Shown here: positions 19,876 through 29,461 of the stretch, in pieces
How the letters are laid out: each line of letters begins with the position of its first letter
Numbering within the stretch: the first letter of the stretch is position 1
Made by a program: the position numbers and the translations under genes
From: BOKV01 sp049289295
GTDB taxonomy: Bacteria; Pseudomonadota; Alphaproteobacteria; Rhizobiales; Rhizobiaceae
Direction: 5' to 3'
NCBI GenBank assembly: GCA_049289295.1
Contig: JBATLL010000057.1
Location: forward strand, 1-64,000
DNA: 64,000 nt
Notes under the pieces: model-generated
What the model saw: the letters and a program-made list of their open reading frames with translations, nothing else
What the model was told of the DNA's origin: nothing
The model's database searches: none

Positions 19876-20136
19876 TTACCGGATTACGGCTGCGCCGCCG
19901 GTGATTTCAACGGTTTCGGAACCGGAAAGCGTTTCGCGGTCGCCGTTTGGCAGCGTGATGAAGCAGCCGTTGCTGCAGGCATCGATGCTCTGGCCTGGTG
20001 CGATGCCAACTTCGCTCTGCTGACCGTTTTCGGTGATCTTGAGCGTATAGGACTGCTGGTCCTTGTTGACGATGGTCGCCGCACTCGCGCCAACAACAGA
20101 CGCAGCGAAAGCAAGTGTTGCGATGATCATTTTCAT
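19876..20136 (-). CDS. Small periplasmic hypothetical protein
   Basis: This 86-residue protein has a signal peptide (MKMIIATLAFAASVVGASA). The mature part is about 66 residues with two cysteines (DACSNGCFITLPNGD) that could form a disulfide, and it is otherwise polar and beta-prone. It is convergent with tgt. No named family was recognised. A Shine-Dalgarno-like stretch (GGAGACACC) lies about 14 bp upstream of the ATG. Confidence 0.7.
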   Translation of the reverse strand: MKMIIATLAFAASVVGASAATIVNKDQQSYTLKITENGQQSEVGIAPGQSIDACSNGCFITLPNGDRETLSGSETVEITGGAAVIR

Positions 20137-20246
20137 GGTTCTAGCGGTGTCTCCACCGTCCCTGTTGCAGGGCGATGCTGCCCTTTATCGATGCCAACAT
20201 AACATTTGTAACTGAATGTTTCCTGAATGGCACCCTGGAGCGCCAT

Positions 20247-22613
20247 TCATGATGAATTTTCATTGGAGCGCCCGGTGAATGCCCTGGCCACCGCGTCGAG
20301 GTCCTTGATGTTGAGATGGACGTCTTGCTGCGGGAAGGGGATATCGATGCCGTGCTGCTCGAAGGTTTCGAAGATCGAGAGACGCAGGCGGGTTCCCACT
20401 ACGGCGATATCCAGAACCTCGGCAATGTGTACCCTGAGCTCGAAATCCAGCGAGGAGGCACCAAATCCGAGGAAGACGCATTGCGGCGCCGGGTTTTTCA
20501 GAACGGATGGGTCGGCTGCACCAATTTCCAGCAACAGGTCGTAGACGGCACGCGGCTTTGAACCATAGGCGACGCCGACGGGGATATCGACACGGCCCAG
20601 ATGGTTGCGGTGTGTCCAGTTGCCAACGGCGGAATTGATGAATTCGGAATTGGGAAGAATGACTGTCTGGCGCTGGAAGGTCTCTATTTCAGTGGCGCGG
20701 ACACTGATCTTGCGCACGAAGCCGGCTGTCGTTCCAGCCACGACCCAGTCCCCGACCTTGAAGGGCCGTTCAACCAGCAGAATGAGGCCGGAGACGAAGT
20801 TGTTGACGATGTTCTGAAGACCAAAACCGATACCCAGGGACAGCGCACCTGCGATGATCGCCAGATTTGAAAGGTCAAACCCGGCAGCGGACAGGCCTAT
20901 CAACCCGGCCAGTGCCACGCCAGCATAGCCGACCACGGTGCGGATCGAGTTTCGTACGCCAACATCGACGCGGCTTCTGGCCATGACGGAGCCATCGAGC
21001 CAGCGCTGGAAGCGGCGGGTCATGATGAAGCCGACAATGAAGACCGCGATGCCAAACAGGATGCCAAGCAACGAGATCGACATGGAGCCGATGCGGATAT
21101 CGGTCAGGATCCTGTAGAGCCATGACGAGATGTCGACCCAGTTGAAACCCCATTGCAAGGCGATCAGCGGAATGCCGATCAGGGCGACCAGGCCATAAAC
21201 GATGAAGGACAGGAGCAGGCCAAGCTGGTCGAGCGAGGTATCATTGAGCGTGAAGCGGTTCTTGAGCTGGTCGCCAAGCGCGGTGGTAGGCAGGCCGCCT
21301 TCACTGGCTAGAACCTGGCCGCTCTGCATGCCGATATACATGGTGGCGAGGATGGCCGAAGTTACGACAATCTGGGCAGCGGAGAAGCGCGCCAGCCCGA
21401 TATAGCCGGTGACGGCTGCGAGAATGACGAACCCGGCAAGCAGGATGATGGGCACGCGGATCAAGGCTGGCCAGGGCAGGGAGCGTCCGCTGGCCGCGTC
21501 GCGGAAGGGCCGGACAATGGCAATCAGTATCAGCAGGAAGCTGACGACGAGTGATGAGATCATGCTTTTGGCGACTGTCAGCGACAGTGGCGAAGACAGG
21601 ATTTCATTGAGGCTGCCGAGGAAGAAGTCGAGAATGTGAACAACAGCCATCGCGACGGTCAGGATCACCAGCGCGGTAGCCGCGCCATCGGTGACTGGAA
21701 TGAGACGCCATTCGCGGTTGCGTGGAGAAAAAAGCGCATTGGCGAGGCGCTGGATGAAGAAGATTGCAATGGCGGAGATCAGGAAGGCTTCGACGATAGC
21801 CTGAGAGTCGCCGGCAAAGATGCTGTAGTAGCGGGCGAGTGCAATAACGACGCCCAGACTGGCAGCAAAACCGAGCGAGGGAATGACGGTTGACCAGAAG
21901 GCGAGGGACAGCCGACTGATATAGGACAAATTGCCATCGCCACCGGTGCGCGCGAAAGCTGGTGCAAAGAGCTTGCGGATGAGCACGAACACGGCAAGGC
22001 CGAGGATTGCCGACAGGCCACCTGCCAGAGCAAGCGACTGGAAGCGGAAATTGCGCATGAATTGCACACGCGAAACAACGGTGCGCCAGGCAATCGACAA
22101 TTCGCTGCGAAACGCGCGCCAGGTCTCCGCGCCGAAAGCGCCCGCTGAATCGGTCTTTCGCAGCAGGGTCGTGGTGAACAGGTCGCGGCGGAAGGTGCCA
22201 ATCGTGTCGATGGCAGTCGAGATGCGGATCGACAGCGATTCAGCATCTCCCAGCATGTTGTTGACGGTGAGCTTTTCAGCTGTGAGGCTGTTGCGCTCCT
22301 GCGTCACGATCTCGGGTTCGGCCGGTTCTCCGTCCTTGGGCGGAGTGCCCAGTTCCGCCATGCGCGAATTGATGGAATTGAGCTGCGGGCGGAAAGATAC
22401 ACCGAAATCGATCACGGATTTCGACAGGGCATCAAGGTCCTGACGCAGCTTCACAAGCCGCGTGTCATCCTGTGCATTTTCCGTAATCGAGGCTTCAATC
22501 GTGGCGAGTTTCTGTTTCAGGCCATCGAGTGTTGCGGCCTGATCCTGGGCCATGGCCGGGAGCGCCAGCAAGGCTGACAGCGCAATGACCAGTATGTACA
22601 CGATAGGGCGCAT
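20247..22613 (-). CDS. DUF3772 domain mechanosensitive ion channel (MscS family)
   Basis: This is a 788-residue large MscS-type channel. It starts with a signal peptide (MRPIVYILVIALSALLALPAMA), followed by a periplasmic coiled-coil/DUF3772 domain (to about residue 180) and many transmembrane helices. The MscS pore and beta domain follows near residues 590-680, with LSLGIGFGLQNIVNNFVSGLILL, then ERPFKVGDWV, then the cytoplasmic domain ending GIDIPFPQQDVHL. It releases solutes on osmotic downshock. The ATG at 22613 is chosen because the signal peptide begins there. Confidence 0.92.
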   Translation of the reverse strand: MRPIVYILVIALSALLALPAMAQDQAATLDGLKQKLATIEASITENAQDDTRLVKLRQDLDALSKSVIDFGVSFRPQLNSINSRMAELGTPPKDGEPAEPEIVTQERNSLTAEKLTVNNMLGDAESLSIRISTAIDTIGTFRRDLFTTTLLRKTDSAGAFGAETWRAFRSELSIAWRTVVSRVQFMRNFRFQSLALAGGLSAILGLAVFVLIRKLFAPAFARTGGDGNLSYISRLSLAFWSTVIPSLGFAASLGVVIALARYYSIFAGDSQAIVEAFLISAIAIFFIQRLANALFSPRNREWRLIPVTDGAATALVILTVAMAVVHILDFFLGSLNEILSSPLSLTVAKSMISSLVVSFLLILIAIVRPFRDAASGRSLPWPALIRVPIILLAGFVILAAVTGYIGLARFSAAQIVVTSAILATMYIGMQSGQVLASEGGLPTTALGDQLKNRFTLNDTSLDQLGLLLSFIVYGLVALIGIPLIALQWGFNWVDISSWLYRILTDIRIGSMSISLLGILFGIAVFIVGFIMTRRFQRWLDGSVMARSRVDVGVRNSIRTVVGYAGVALAGLIGLSAAGFDLSNLAIIAGALSLGIGFGLQNIVNNFVSGLILLVERPFKVGDWVVAGTTAGFVRKISVRATEIETFQRQTVILPNSEFINSAVGNWTHRNHLGRVDIPVGVAYGSKPRAVYDLLLEIGAADPSVLKNPAPQCVFLGFGASSLDFELRVHIAEVLDIAVVGTRLRLSIFETFEQHGIDIPFPQQDVHLNIKDLDAVARAFTGRSNENSS

Positions 22614-22750
22614 GCAAATCCCGATGGGTGGCCCGCTGGTGCGGGACGATTCGATTTCACCCAATCAATACAGCCCCAATGCGGCAAACGCCATTACAAC
22701 CACTGGCTGACCCCGAAGAGCAGGCCGAATTTCCAGCGTTCGGTGGTGGT

Positions 22751-23230
22751 TCAGGTGCTGGCGCCCTTGTAGGGGTTCATCTTCACGCCAGTGATCTTCC
22801 ATGAGCCATCGTCCTGGCGTTTCAGCGTGTAGACCGCCTGCCACAATTTGCCGTCGCGGCCGGTGACGATGAGTTCCTGGTAGACTTCGCCATATAGGAA
22901 TGTATTGCGGCCAAAGCTGTAGGATTCGGGATCATACAGTGCCTGGTATCCGCTCTTGACCATGGCGATGAAGCGTTCCGGTGTGGGGAAGATCGTCTTG
23001 ATCGACGGCGCAGCAAAAGCGTAGGCACTGGCATCATCGCCAGAGCGAAACGCACCGATCTGGCTGTCGATCACGGATTGGGTTGCGTTGGTGTCGGCTG
23101 GTGAGACGGTTTCCTCCGCGCTTGCCGAAACGCTGAACATTGGCACGGCCAGCGGGGCTGCAGTCAGGCTCAGCATTGCCGCGAAGGCGGCGGCCATCAG
23201 TCTGGAAACAATCGGCCTGGAACTCTTCAT
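22751..23230 (-). CDS. DUF4864 domain secreted protein
   Basis: This 159-residue exported protein has an N-terminal signal region through about residue 38 (MKSSRPIVSRLMAAAFAAML...ASA). The mature part has an NTF2-like alpha+beta look: VIDSQIGAFRSGDDASAYAFAAPSIKTIFP, then FGRNTFLYGEVYQELIVTGRDGKLWQAVYTL. This matches DUF4864. Function is unknown. It lies 58 bp from the LysR gene and 138 bp upstream of the MscS gene, both on the same strand. Confidence 0.8.
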   Translation of the reverse strand: MKSSRPIVSRLMAAAFAAMLSLTAAPLAVPMFSVSASAEETVSPADTNATQSVIDSQIGAFRSGDDASAYAFAAPSIKTIFPTPERFIAMVKSGYQALYDPESYSFGRNTFLYGEVYQELIVTGRDGKLWQAVYTLKRQDDGSWKITGVKMNPYKGAST

Positions 23231-23287
23231 TTCCGCTTCCTCCCTTTGATGCCCCTTGTTGCCTTACGGTTCAAACTGCCTTGCGGA

Positions 23288-24229
23288 TCACTCGCCGCCA
23301 ATCTCCTCACCGGACATGGACGCATATTCGGTCACTTTCTGGCGACATTCCTTGACCATGAAGTCGACAAAGACCCGCAATTTCGGATCCTGCAGCCGAC
23401 GATGAGGATACATGCAGGCAAACCGCGCCACGGGTGGGGGATAATCTTCAAGCAGCGGCACCAGTGCGCCAGAGCGCAAATGTCTTTCGACCTCGAAGCG
23501 CGGCCTGTTGACAATGCCGTTTCCAGACATTGCCCAGGTCAGCAGGATATCGGCCTCGTCAGCGTCGAATGGGCCAGCGACATTGTACTTGCGCGCCTCG
23601 CCATTGACTTCAAGCGTCCAGAAATATTCCTGCGAGCCGGGAAAACGCAGGAGCAGGCAGGCGTGCTGGCGCGAAATCAGCTCATCCGGATTGGCCGGAA
23701 CGCCGTGGCGCTGCAGGTAATCAGGCGAAGCGCACAGCACCCTTGGGCAATCGCAGATGTTGCGGATTTTCATGTCCGAATCCGGCAGGTCGCCAAGCAC
23801 GAAGGCAACGTCAACGGCTTCATGGAAAAGATCGACCTTGCGGTCGGACAGGCGCAACCGGATAGCTATTTCCGGATAGAGCTCGTGGAAGCGGGGGACT
23901 AGGGGACCGATGATGCGCCTGCCGATGCCAAGGGGGGCCGTGACGGAGATTGTTCCCTTTGGCGTCTTGGTATGACCGACGACCACGGCTTCAGACTGTT
24001 CGACCGCGTCCAGTATCTTGATTGCCTGATCGTAGTAGAGCCGACCGATCTCGGTGGGCACCAGTTTGCGGGTCGTCCGGTTGAAAAGCCGCAGGCCCAG
24101 ACGGCCTTCCAGTTCCTTGATACGGTTGCTGGCGACCGCAGGCGTCAGTCGCTGGTCACGACCAGCCGCTGTTATGGAGCCGAGTTCAACGGTGCGTACG
24201 AATACCCTGATACTGTCGAGATAGGGCAT
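23288..24229 (-). CDS. LysR family transcriptional regulator
   Basis: This 313-residue regulator has the N-terminal winged HTH (MPYLDSIRVFVRTVELGSITAAGRDQRLTPAVASNRIKELE) and a LysR substrate-binding domain from about residue 90 to 295. It is divergent from puuD with 106 bp between them, the usual arrangement for a LysR regulator of the neighbouring operon, so control of puuD-guaD is likely. The effector is not known; a purine or urate is a guess from context. Confidence 0.92.
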   Translation of the reverse strand: MPYLDSIRVFVRTVELGSITAAGRDQRLTPAVASNRIKELEGRLGLRLFNRTTRKLVPTEIGRLYYDQAIKILDAVEQSEAVVVGHTKTPKGTISVTAPLGIGRRIIGPLVPRFHELYPEIAIRLRLSDRKVDLFHEAVDVAFVLGDLPDSDMKIRNICDCPRVLCASPDYLQRHGVPANPDELISRQHACLLLRFPGSQEYFWTLEVNGEARKYNVAGPFDADEADILLTWAMSGNGIVNRPRFEVERHLRSGALVPLLEDYPPPVARFACMYPHRRLQDPKLRVFVDFMVKECRQKVTEYASMSGEEIGGE

Positions 24230-24254
24230 GGCTGGCGGTCACTTTCAAAAATTT

Positions 24255-24293
24255 ATTGATAGTGAACCTCAATTTGCAAGATTTTTCAATTGA
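24255..24293. promoter_or_regulatory. Candidate LysR operator between lysR and puuD
   Basis: The divergent intergenic region contains ATTGA (24255-24259), nine bases, then TCAAT (24269-24273), an interrupted dyad, and 12 bp later the palindrome TCAATTGA (24286-24293). The shared TCAAT half-site suggests one regulator binding at two places, as LysR proteins do. This is inferred from symmetry only. Confidence 0.4.
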
Positions 24294-24335
24294 TGTGATT
24301 CTGCCAGAGTCGCTTTGAGAGGCCGGGAGGACCAG

Positions 24336-25580
24336 ATGTACGAATTTGCAATAGCCTGGGACTGGATTTCATTCGCCGTAAGGTGGCTGCATGTAATCAC
24401 AGCGATCGCATGGATCGGATCGTCCTTCTACTTCATTGCGCTTGACCTGGGGCTGCGTCAACGTCCCGGCCTGCCCGAAGGGGCACATGGCGAAGAATGG
24501 CAAGTTCATGGCGGCGGCTTCTATCACATCCAGAAATATCTGGTCGCACCAGCGGAAATGCCGGAGCACCTGACCTGGTTCAAATGGGAAAGCTATGCGA
24601 CCTGGCTTTCGGGTTTTGCCATGCTGGCAATCGTCTATTATGTCGGGGCTGACCTTTATCTTGTCGATCCCAATGTACTGGATGTCTCGCCGCTCACGGC
24701 AATCCTGATCTCGCTGGCCTCCATCGGTATTGGTTGGGTTTTCTATGATTTCCTGTGCAAGTCGCGCTTCGGCGAGGACAATACGCGGCTGATGATTTTC
24801 CTGTTCGTGATCCTGGTCGCAATGGCCTGGGGATATACCCAGGTTTTCACCGGCCGTGCAGCCTTCCTGCATCTGGGCGCGATCACGGCAACGATCATGT
24901 CCGCCAACGTGTTCCTGATCATCATCCCGAACCAGAAGATCGTGGTTGCCGACCTGATCGCAGGCCGCAAGCCCGACCCCAAATATGGCAAGATCGCCAA
25001 GCAGCGCTCGACCCACAACAATTACCTGACGCTGCCAGTGCTGTTCCTGATGCTGTCGAACCACTATCCGCTGGCCTTCGCGACGCAATATAACTGGGTG
25101 ATCGCCTCGCTTGTCTTCCTGATGGGCGTGACCATCCGCCACTATTTCAACTCGCAACATGCGCGCACGGGCAATCCGACCTGGACCTGGCTCGTCACGG
25201 CACTGCTGTTTGTCATCATCATGTGGCTGTCCACGGTACCAAAGGTGCTGAGCGGCGAAGAGGATGCACGCGCCATGACGCCACACGAGCAGCGTTTTGC
25301 CAGTGCGGCGGGCTTCGAGGAAGTGCGCGACCTGGTGCAGGGGCGGTGTTCGATGTGCCATGCGAGCGAACCGGCCTGGGAAGGGATGATCGTGCCACCC
25401 AAGGGCGTTCGTTTCGAGACAGATGCGGAAATTGCCCAGCGCGCGCGCGAAATCTATCTGCATGCCGGGGCAAGCCATGCCATGCCGCCGCCAAACGCGG
25501 CGAGCTTCGGCGTCATGCTGGAACCAGAAGAGCGCCAGATGATCGTATCTTGGTACCGCGGCGCCGTGGGCGCGAACTAG
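24336..25580 (+). CDS. puuD: Membrane urate oxidase PuuD with C-terminal cytochrome c domain
   Basis: This is a 414-residue integral membrane protein. The N-terminal region (residues 1-305) has about eight helices with the urate-oxidase N-terminal domain (VRWLHVITAIAWIGSSFYFIALD, and FKWESYATWLSGFAMLAI). The C-terminal part has a c-type heme motif CSMCH at residues 338-342. PuuD oxidises urate to 5-hydroxyisourate, passing electrons to the respiratory chain. GGGAGG at 24325-24330 fixes the ATG at 24336. The next gene makes xanthine from guanine. HIU hydrolase and OHCU decarboxylase are not in the window. Confidence 0.92.
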   Translation: MYEFAIAWDWISFAVRWLHVITAIAWIGSSFYFIALDLGLRQRPGLPEGAHGEEWQVHGGGFYHIQKYLVAPAEMPEHLTWFKWESYATWLSGFAMLAIVYYVGADLYLVDPNVLDVSPLTAILISLASIGIGWVFYDFLCKSRFGEDNTRLMIFLFVILVAMAWGYTQVFTGRAAFLHLGAITATIMSANVFLIIIPNQKIVVADLIAGRKPDPKYGKIAKQRSTHNNYLTLPVLFLMLSNHYPLAFATQYNWVIASLVFLMGVTIRHYFNSQHARTGNPTWTWLVTALLFVIIMWLSTVPKVLSGEEDARAMTPHEQRFASAAGFEEVRDLVQGRCSMCHASEPAWEGMIVPPKGVRFETDAEIAQRAREIYLHAGASHAMPPPNAASFGVMLEPEERQMIVSWYRGAVGAN

Positions 25581-25687
25581 ACAAGCGGTAATTTTGCCAG
25601 GAACATAGCCACCCGGTATCCACCTGAACGGCTGCAAGGTCGAATCTGGATGCCATCAGACCGGGATTGTCCCCAAGCGAGTTGCTG

Positions 25688-26989
25688 ATGCGTGAAAAAC
25701 TGCTGCGTGGACGCGTGCTTTCCTTTGTGCGCGAACCGATGACACCCGACGACCTGTCAGCCTGCAACTGGCATGAGGATGGCGCCATTCTGCTTCTCGA
25801 TGGCAAGATCATCGCCAGCGGCGATCATGGTTCGCTGAAAGCGGCAGCATCGCCTGAAGTTGAGGTGATCGATCACAGGCCGCACATACTGATGGCTGGC
25901 TTCATCGACACGCACCTGCACTTTCCCCAGGTCCAGGTGATCGCGTCATGGGGCGCGCAACTGCTGGACTGGCTGAACACCTACACTTTCCCCGCCGAGG
26001 CGAAGTTTGCCGATCCCGACCATTGCGATCGCATGGCGCAGGCGTTCCTCGACCTGCTGGCAAGCTATGGCACGACGACGCCAGTGGCCTATTGCTCGGT
26101 TCACCGCAGTTCTGCCGAAGCGCTGTTCGCCCATGCCGAAAAGCGTGACATGAGGATAGTCGCAGGCAAGGTGATGATGGATCGCAACGCGCCGCAAAGC
26201 GTGTGCGACACGCCCCAGTCTGGCTATGACGACAGCAAGGCGCTGATCGAGAAGTGGCATGGGCGAGGCAGGGCGCAATATGCGATCACGCCGCGCTTTG
26301 CCATCACATCGACACCAGAGCAACTTGATATGGCGGGTGCGCTGCTTCGCGAAAATCCCGATTGCTACATGCAGACGCATCTTTCGGAAAACCATGCGGA
26401 GATTGCCTTTACACGCGAACTTTATCCCGATGCGCCCGACTATCTGGGTGTTTACGAAAAATACGGGCTGCTTGGACCCAGAAGCCTGTTCGGCCATTGC
26501 ATCCATCTGGAAGCAAGGGAACGCGCAGCGATGGCCGAGACGGGCTCTGTTGCGGTTTTCTGCCCCACCTCCAATCTGTTTCTGGGCAGCGGCCTCTATG
26601 ACGAAGCAGGCCTGCGCCAGCAAGGCGTTCGCACAGCCATTGCCACGGACATTGGCGGCGGCACGAGCTACTCCATGCTGCGCACCCTGGACGAGGGGTA
26701 CAAGGTCCTGCAGCTCAACAGCCAGCGGCTCAACCCGCTGAAAGCCTTCTACTGGGCGACGCTCGGCAATGCGAATGCGCTCAGCCTGGAAAGCCATATC
26801 GGAACACTAGATGCGGGAACGGATGCGGACATTGTCGTGCTCGACAGCCGGTCAAACGAGGCGATGGCGCTGCGCATGGAGACGGTCGAGACACTCAGCG
26901 AAGAACTTTTCGTGCTGCAGACGCTTGGCGATGACCGCAGCGTCGTCGAAACCTACGTGTCCGGCAATCCGGTCAAACGCAGACGCTGA
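25688..26989 (+). CDS. guaD: Guanine deaminase
   Basis: This 433-residue amidohydrolase deaminates guanine to xanthine. The metal ligands are visible in GFIDTHLHFPQ (His76, His78). The LDWLNTYTFPAE motif is characteristic of guanine deaminases, as are YAITPRFAITSTPEQL, QTHLSENHAEI and GHCIHL, with the metal Asp in ATDIGGGTSYSML. It follows puuD by about 110 bp on the same strand. An in-frame TTG at 25667 is an alternative start. Confidence 0.95.
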   Translation: MREKLLRGRVLSFVREPMTPDDLSACNWHEDGAILLLDGKIIASGDHGSLKAAASPEVEVIDHRPHILMAGFIDTHLHFPQVQVIASWGAQLLDWLNTYTFPAEAKFADPDHCDRMAQAFLDLLASYGTTTPVAYCSVHRSSAEALFAHAEKRDMRIVAGKVMMDRNAPQSVCDTPQSGYDDSKALIEKWHGRGRAQYAITPRFAITSTPEQLDMAGALLRENPDCYMQTHLSENHAEIAFTRELYPDAPDYLGVYEKYGLLGPRSLFGHCIHLEARERAAMAETGSVAVFCPTSNLFLGSGLYDEAGLRQQGVRTAIATDIGGGTSYSMLRTLDEGYKVLQLNSQRLNPLKAFYWATLGNANALSLESHIGTLDAGTDADIVVLDSRSNEAMALRMETVETLSEELFVLQTLGDDRSVVETYVSGNPVKRRR

Positions 26990-27009
26990 TATTCGCGCCA
27001 GTTCAAACC

Positions 27010-28851
27010 TCAACTGGAGGTGAGGTCGGGAAAGCGCACGATATTGTCCTTGTTGGACAGATCATCGGTTTTCAACAGGAATACCTGAACGGGTCGCCGT
27101 CTTCCCGGCACTATGCGGGTGCCTGCCGGTGTGAAGCCATCGGCATTGCCCGACAGGGTCACGACCGTTCCCGAAACGGCAATGGTGATTTCACCGCCTG
27201 GCTGTGACAGGTCACGGGCCAATTGCTCAAGGCGCTGGGTGACATTGACCGTATCGCCAACCATTGTGTAGTTGCGCCGGTGCTCGCCGCCAATATTGCC
27301 GACGACGACCTTGCCGGTGTGAAGGCCGATGCGGATGTTGATCGGAAGCCTGCCTTCTTCCACCCGCTTGCGGTTTTCCTGATCAAGACGCCGGGCGATC
27401 TCGCGTGCGGCGTGTAGCGCGTTGCCGACATGGTGCGCATCGTCGAGCGGTGCTCCCCAGAAAGCCATGACGCCGTCGCCCATGAACTTGTCGATCGTGC
27501 CGTGCGTCGATTCCACTGCCTCGCAGATGATGGCGAAGTGCCGGTTGAGCAATTCCGCCGTTTCGGTTGCGTTCATGTGTTCCGACAAGGTGGTGAAGCC
27601 GACAATGTCGGTGAACATGATCGTCACTTCGCGCTCGACCGGTTCGCCTGCGGTCGGACCATTCCTGACGAGACTGGCGACAAGTTCCCTCGGCACATAA
27701 CGGCTGAATTCCAGCATGGCGGTGCGCAATTTGTTCAACGCATGTGACTGGTCGTCGATCTCGGCTATGCGGGAGCGGGGCAGGGGTTCGATTTCCTCAA
27801 TGCGGAATCCGGTGAACTTGCCGGCGGTGTCGGCAATGCGGCTCATTGGGCGTGAAATGCGTTTGCCAAGCAGGATGGCAGCCCAGACGGCGGCAGTCAG
27901 CCCCGCCAACCCCGCGAGCATTGAAAGGAAGGCGCGGCGGATTTCCGCCCCCACATCGACCTTCGAGAAGTAGGCGCCCAGCTTGTAGGGTCGTGCGGAA
28001 TAGCCCGGCAAATCCTTCATGATGAAGATGTGGCCCTTGCGGTAGGTGCCGCTTTCAAGAACCTTGATGCCCGGATTGGCGGAAACATCGAATTCGGTGG
28101 AAGGCGACGCGGCAGGCAATTCCTGCAGGACGGTGTCGGGGAACTTTTCTATCGCGATTGCGTCACCTATTGTGAAATCGGCGGGGCGCTTGGAATGGCC
28201 GATTACTTCGTTGTTTCCCGTCAGGACGAAGACAGTCGTGGTGCTGCCCTTTTCGAGTTCGCGCATCATGCGATTCATGACGGCCTGACCGATCAGGCCA
28301 ACGACATGGCCGGTGACACGACCGTTGCCCTCGAGTGGCATAGACAGGTAGTGATAGCGCTCGCCTGCGATCTGCACCGGATTGCCCCAAAGGCCACCGG
28401 GCGAGATCGAGTCGCGCAGCGCGCGCAGTGCTTCTGCTGCCTTGGGGCTGGCGAGCGATGCGGGCGCCGGTACCACGCTCCCATCGCCCAGCCGGACATA
28501 GCCCGCGCCATTTCCACCTTCATCGAAAATCATGAGGGCTTCCATCACGGGCGCTGTGCGCAGCAGCGCAGGGATCAGCGCTTGCAGCGCGTCCAGGTCG
28601 GCAAGGCTGCCATCCTGGGGAAACTGGGTAGCAATGGCAGTGACTGCGCGCTCGGCCTGTTCGGTCTCGGCGCGAATTCTGCGTTCTAGCCCGTTGATGA
28701 ATTCAGTCGTGCGTTCGGACAGCAGCGAATAGGTGTTGGCAAAATTGGCGGCAACGGAAATCGCCAGCACGGCGCCCACGGCTGCTGCCACCAGACTCCC
28801 GAAAGCCAGTGCGAGCAGCCATCGGAGGGAAATCCTGAAATACCGATTCAT
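27010..28851 (-). CDS. Membrane adenylate/guanylate cyclase with periplasmic sensor domain
   Basis: This is a 613-residue class III cyclase. Residues 11-35 form the first transmembrane helix, a periplasmic sensor domain (about 40-305, Cache-like) follows, residues 308-328 form the second helix, then a HAMP-like linker (about 329-382). The cyclase domain (about 405-600) has VTIMFTDIVGFTTLSEHM with the first metal Asp414, and DKFMGDGVMAFWGAP with the second. Nucleotide specificity cannot be assigned safely. Its ATG overlaps the stop of an MscS-like remnant by four bases, so it was probably once the second gene of an operon. Confidence 0.92.
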   Translation of the reverse strand: MNRYFRISLRWLLALAFGSLVAAAVGAVLAISVAANFANTYSLLSERTTEFINGLERRIRAETEQAERAVTAIATQFPQDGSLADLDALQALIPALLRTAPVMEALMIFDEGGNGAGYVRLGDGSVVPAPASLASPKAAEALRALRDSISPGGLWGNPVQIAGERYHYLSMPLEGNGRVTGHVVGLIGQAVMNRMMRELEKGSTTTVFVLTGNNEVIGHSKRPADFTIGDAIAIEKFPDTVLQELPAASPSTEFDVSANPGIKVLESGTYRKGHIFIMKDLPGYSARPYKLGAYFSKVDVGAEIRRAFLSMLAGLAGLTAAVWAAILLGKRISRPMSRIADTAGKFTGFRIEEIEPLPRSRIAEIDDQSHALNKLRTAMLEFSRYVPRELVASLVRNGPTAGEPVEREVTIMFTDIVGFTTLSEHMNATETAELLNRHFAIICEAVESTHGTIDKFMGDGVMAFWGAPLDDAHHVGNALHAAREIARRLDQENRKRVEEGRLPINIRIGLHTGKVVVGNIGGEHRRNYTMVGDTVNVTQRLEQLARDLSQPGGEITIAVSGTVVTLSGNADGFTPAGTRIVPGRRRPVQVFLLKTDDLSNKDNIVRFPDLTSS

Positions 28852-29024
28852 TCTGCCTGCTTCTTGTTCTTGCGGGAACCTCTGCTTCTCGTGGTGGCCT
28901 GTCGAGACCCCTTGATCAAATCGGAGGGCAGATCCTGTACATTCCTGATCGTGATATCGCGCTGCGAGAACGGAATTTCAATGCTGTTTTCCCTCAATGC
29001 ATCCCAAAGCGCGATCAGAACCAT
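28848..29024 (-). pseudogene. C-terminal remnant of an MscS-family channel gene
   Basis: The minus-strand frame ending at 28848 reads ALWDALRENSIEIPFSQRDI..., 58 codons from the ATG at 29024. This is the C-terminus of MscS channels, where a 'GIEIPFPQRDVH' segment closes the cytoplasmic domain; the intact channel at 20247-22613 ends GIDIPFPQQDVHL. A basic tail with KNKKQAE follows. Upstream of about 29030 the similarity stops and no pore or membrane domain follows before tRNA-Leu. The body of the gene therefore appears deleted. The stop overlaps the cyclase ATG (ATGA). The remaining 29025-29284 holds nothing recognisable. Confidence 0.65.
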
Positions 29025-29284
29025 GCCGCAAGCTTTGCAAGCAGTATTGGAAGTGCGCCGGTGTTGTCCGTTCCGATCATTTCACGTTCCAGTTGGGATC
29101 AGGCTGAATTGAGCGTTGGTCAAAGCGCGTGCGCGTCATCCGATGGGTAGCTGCACAGTCTTGCACGAACGGCCTTCCATTGTAAAAAATTTGTCCGTTT
29201 TCCCTTTGAAGGCTGGCCGAGCTTTGATATAGAGCGCGCAATTGTTGCCGCATCGCGCCACACGGTGTGTTGGCGGTTGCGACT

Positions 29285-29369
<85 letters not shown>

Positions 29370-29461
29370 CTCCGCAAGATTTTCCAACCCTTCCGGGACC
29401 AGCGGTCATCACGCCTTGCGGCGGACTGCCAGGTTCGGGAGGCCAGCGATAGGTTAGGGTA

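Noticed and set aside
23246..23902. Plus-strand frame of 218 codons
   Set aside because: It is antisense to the LysR gene, whose HTH and effector domains are clear.
28030..28689. Plus-strand open frame of 219 codons
   Set aside because: It is antisense to the cyclase gene, which has clear domains.
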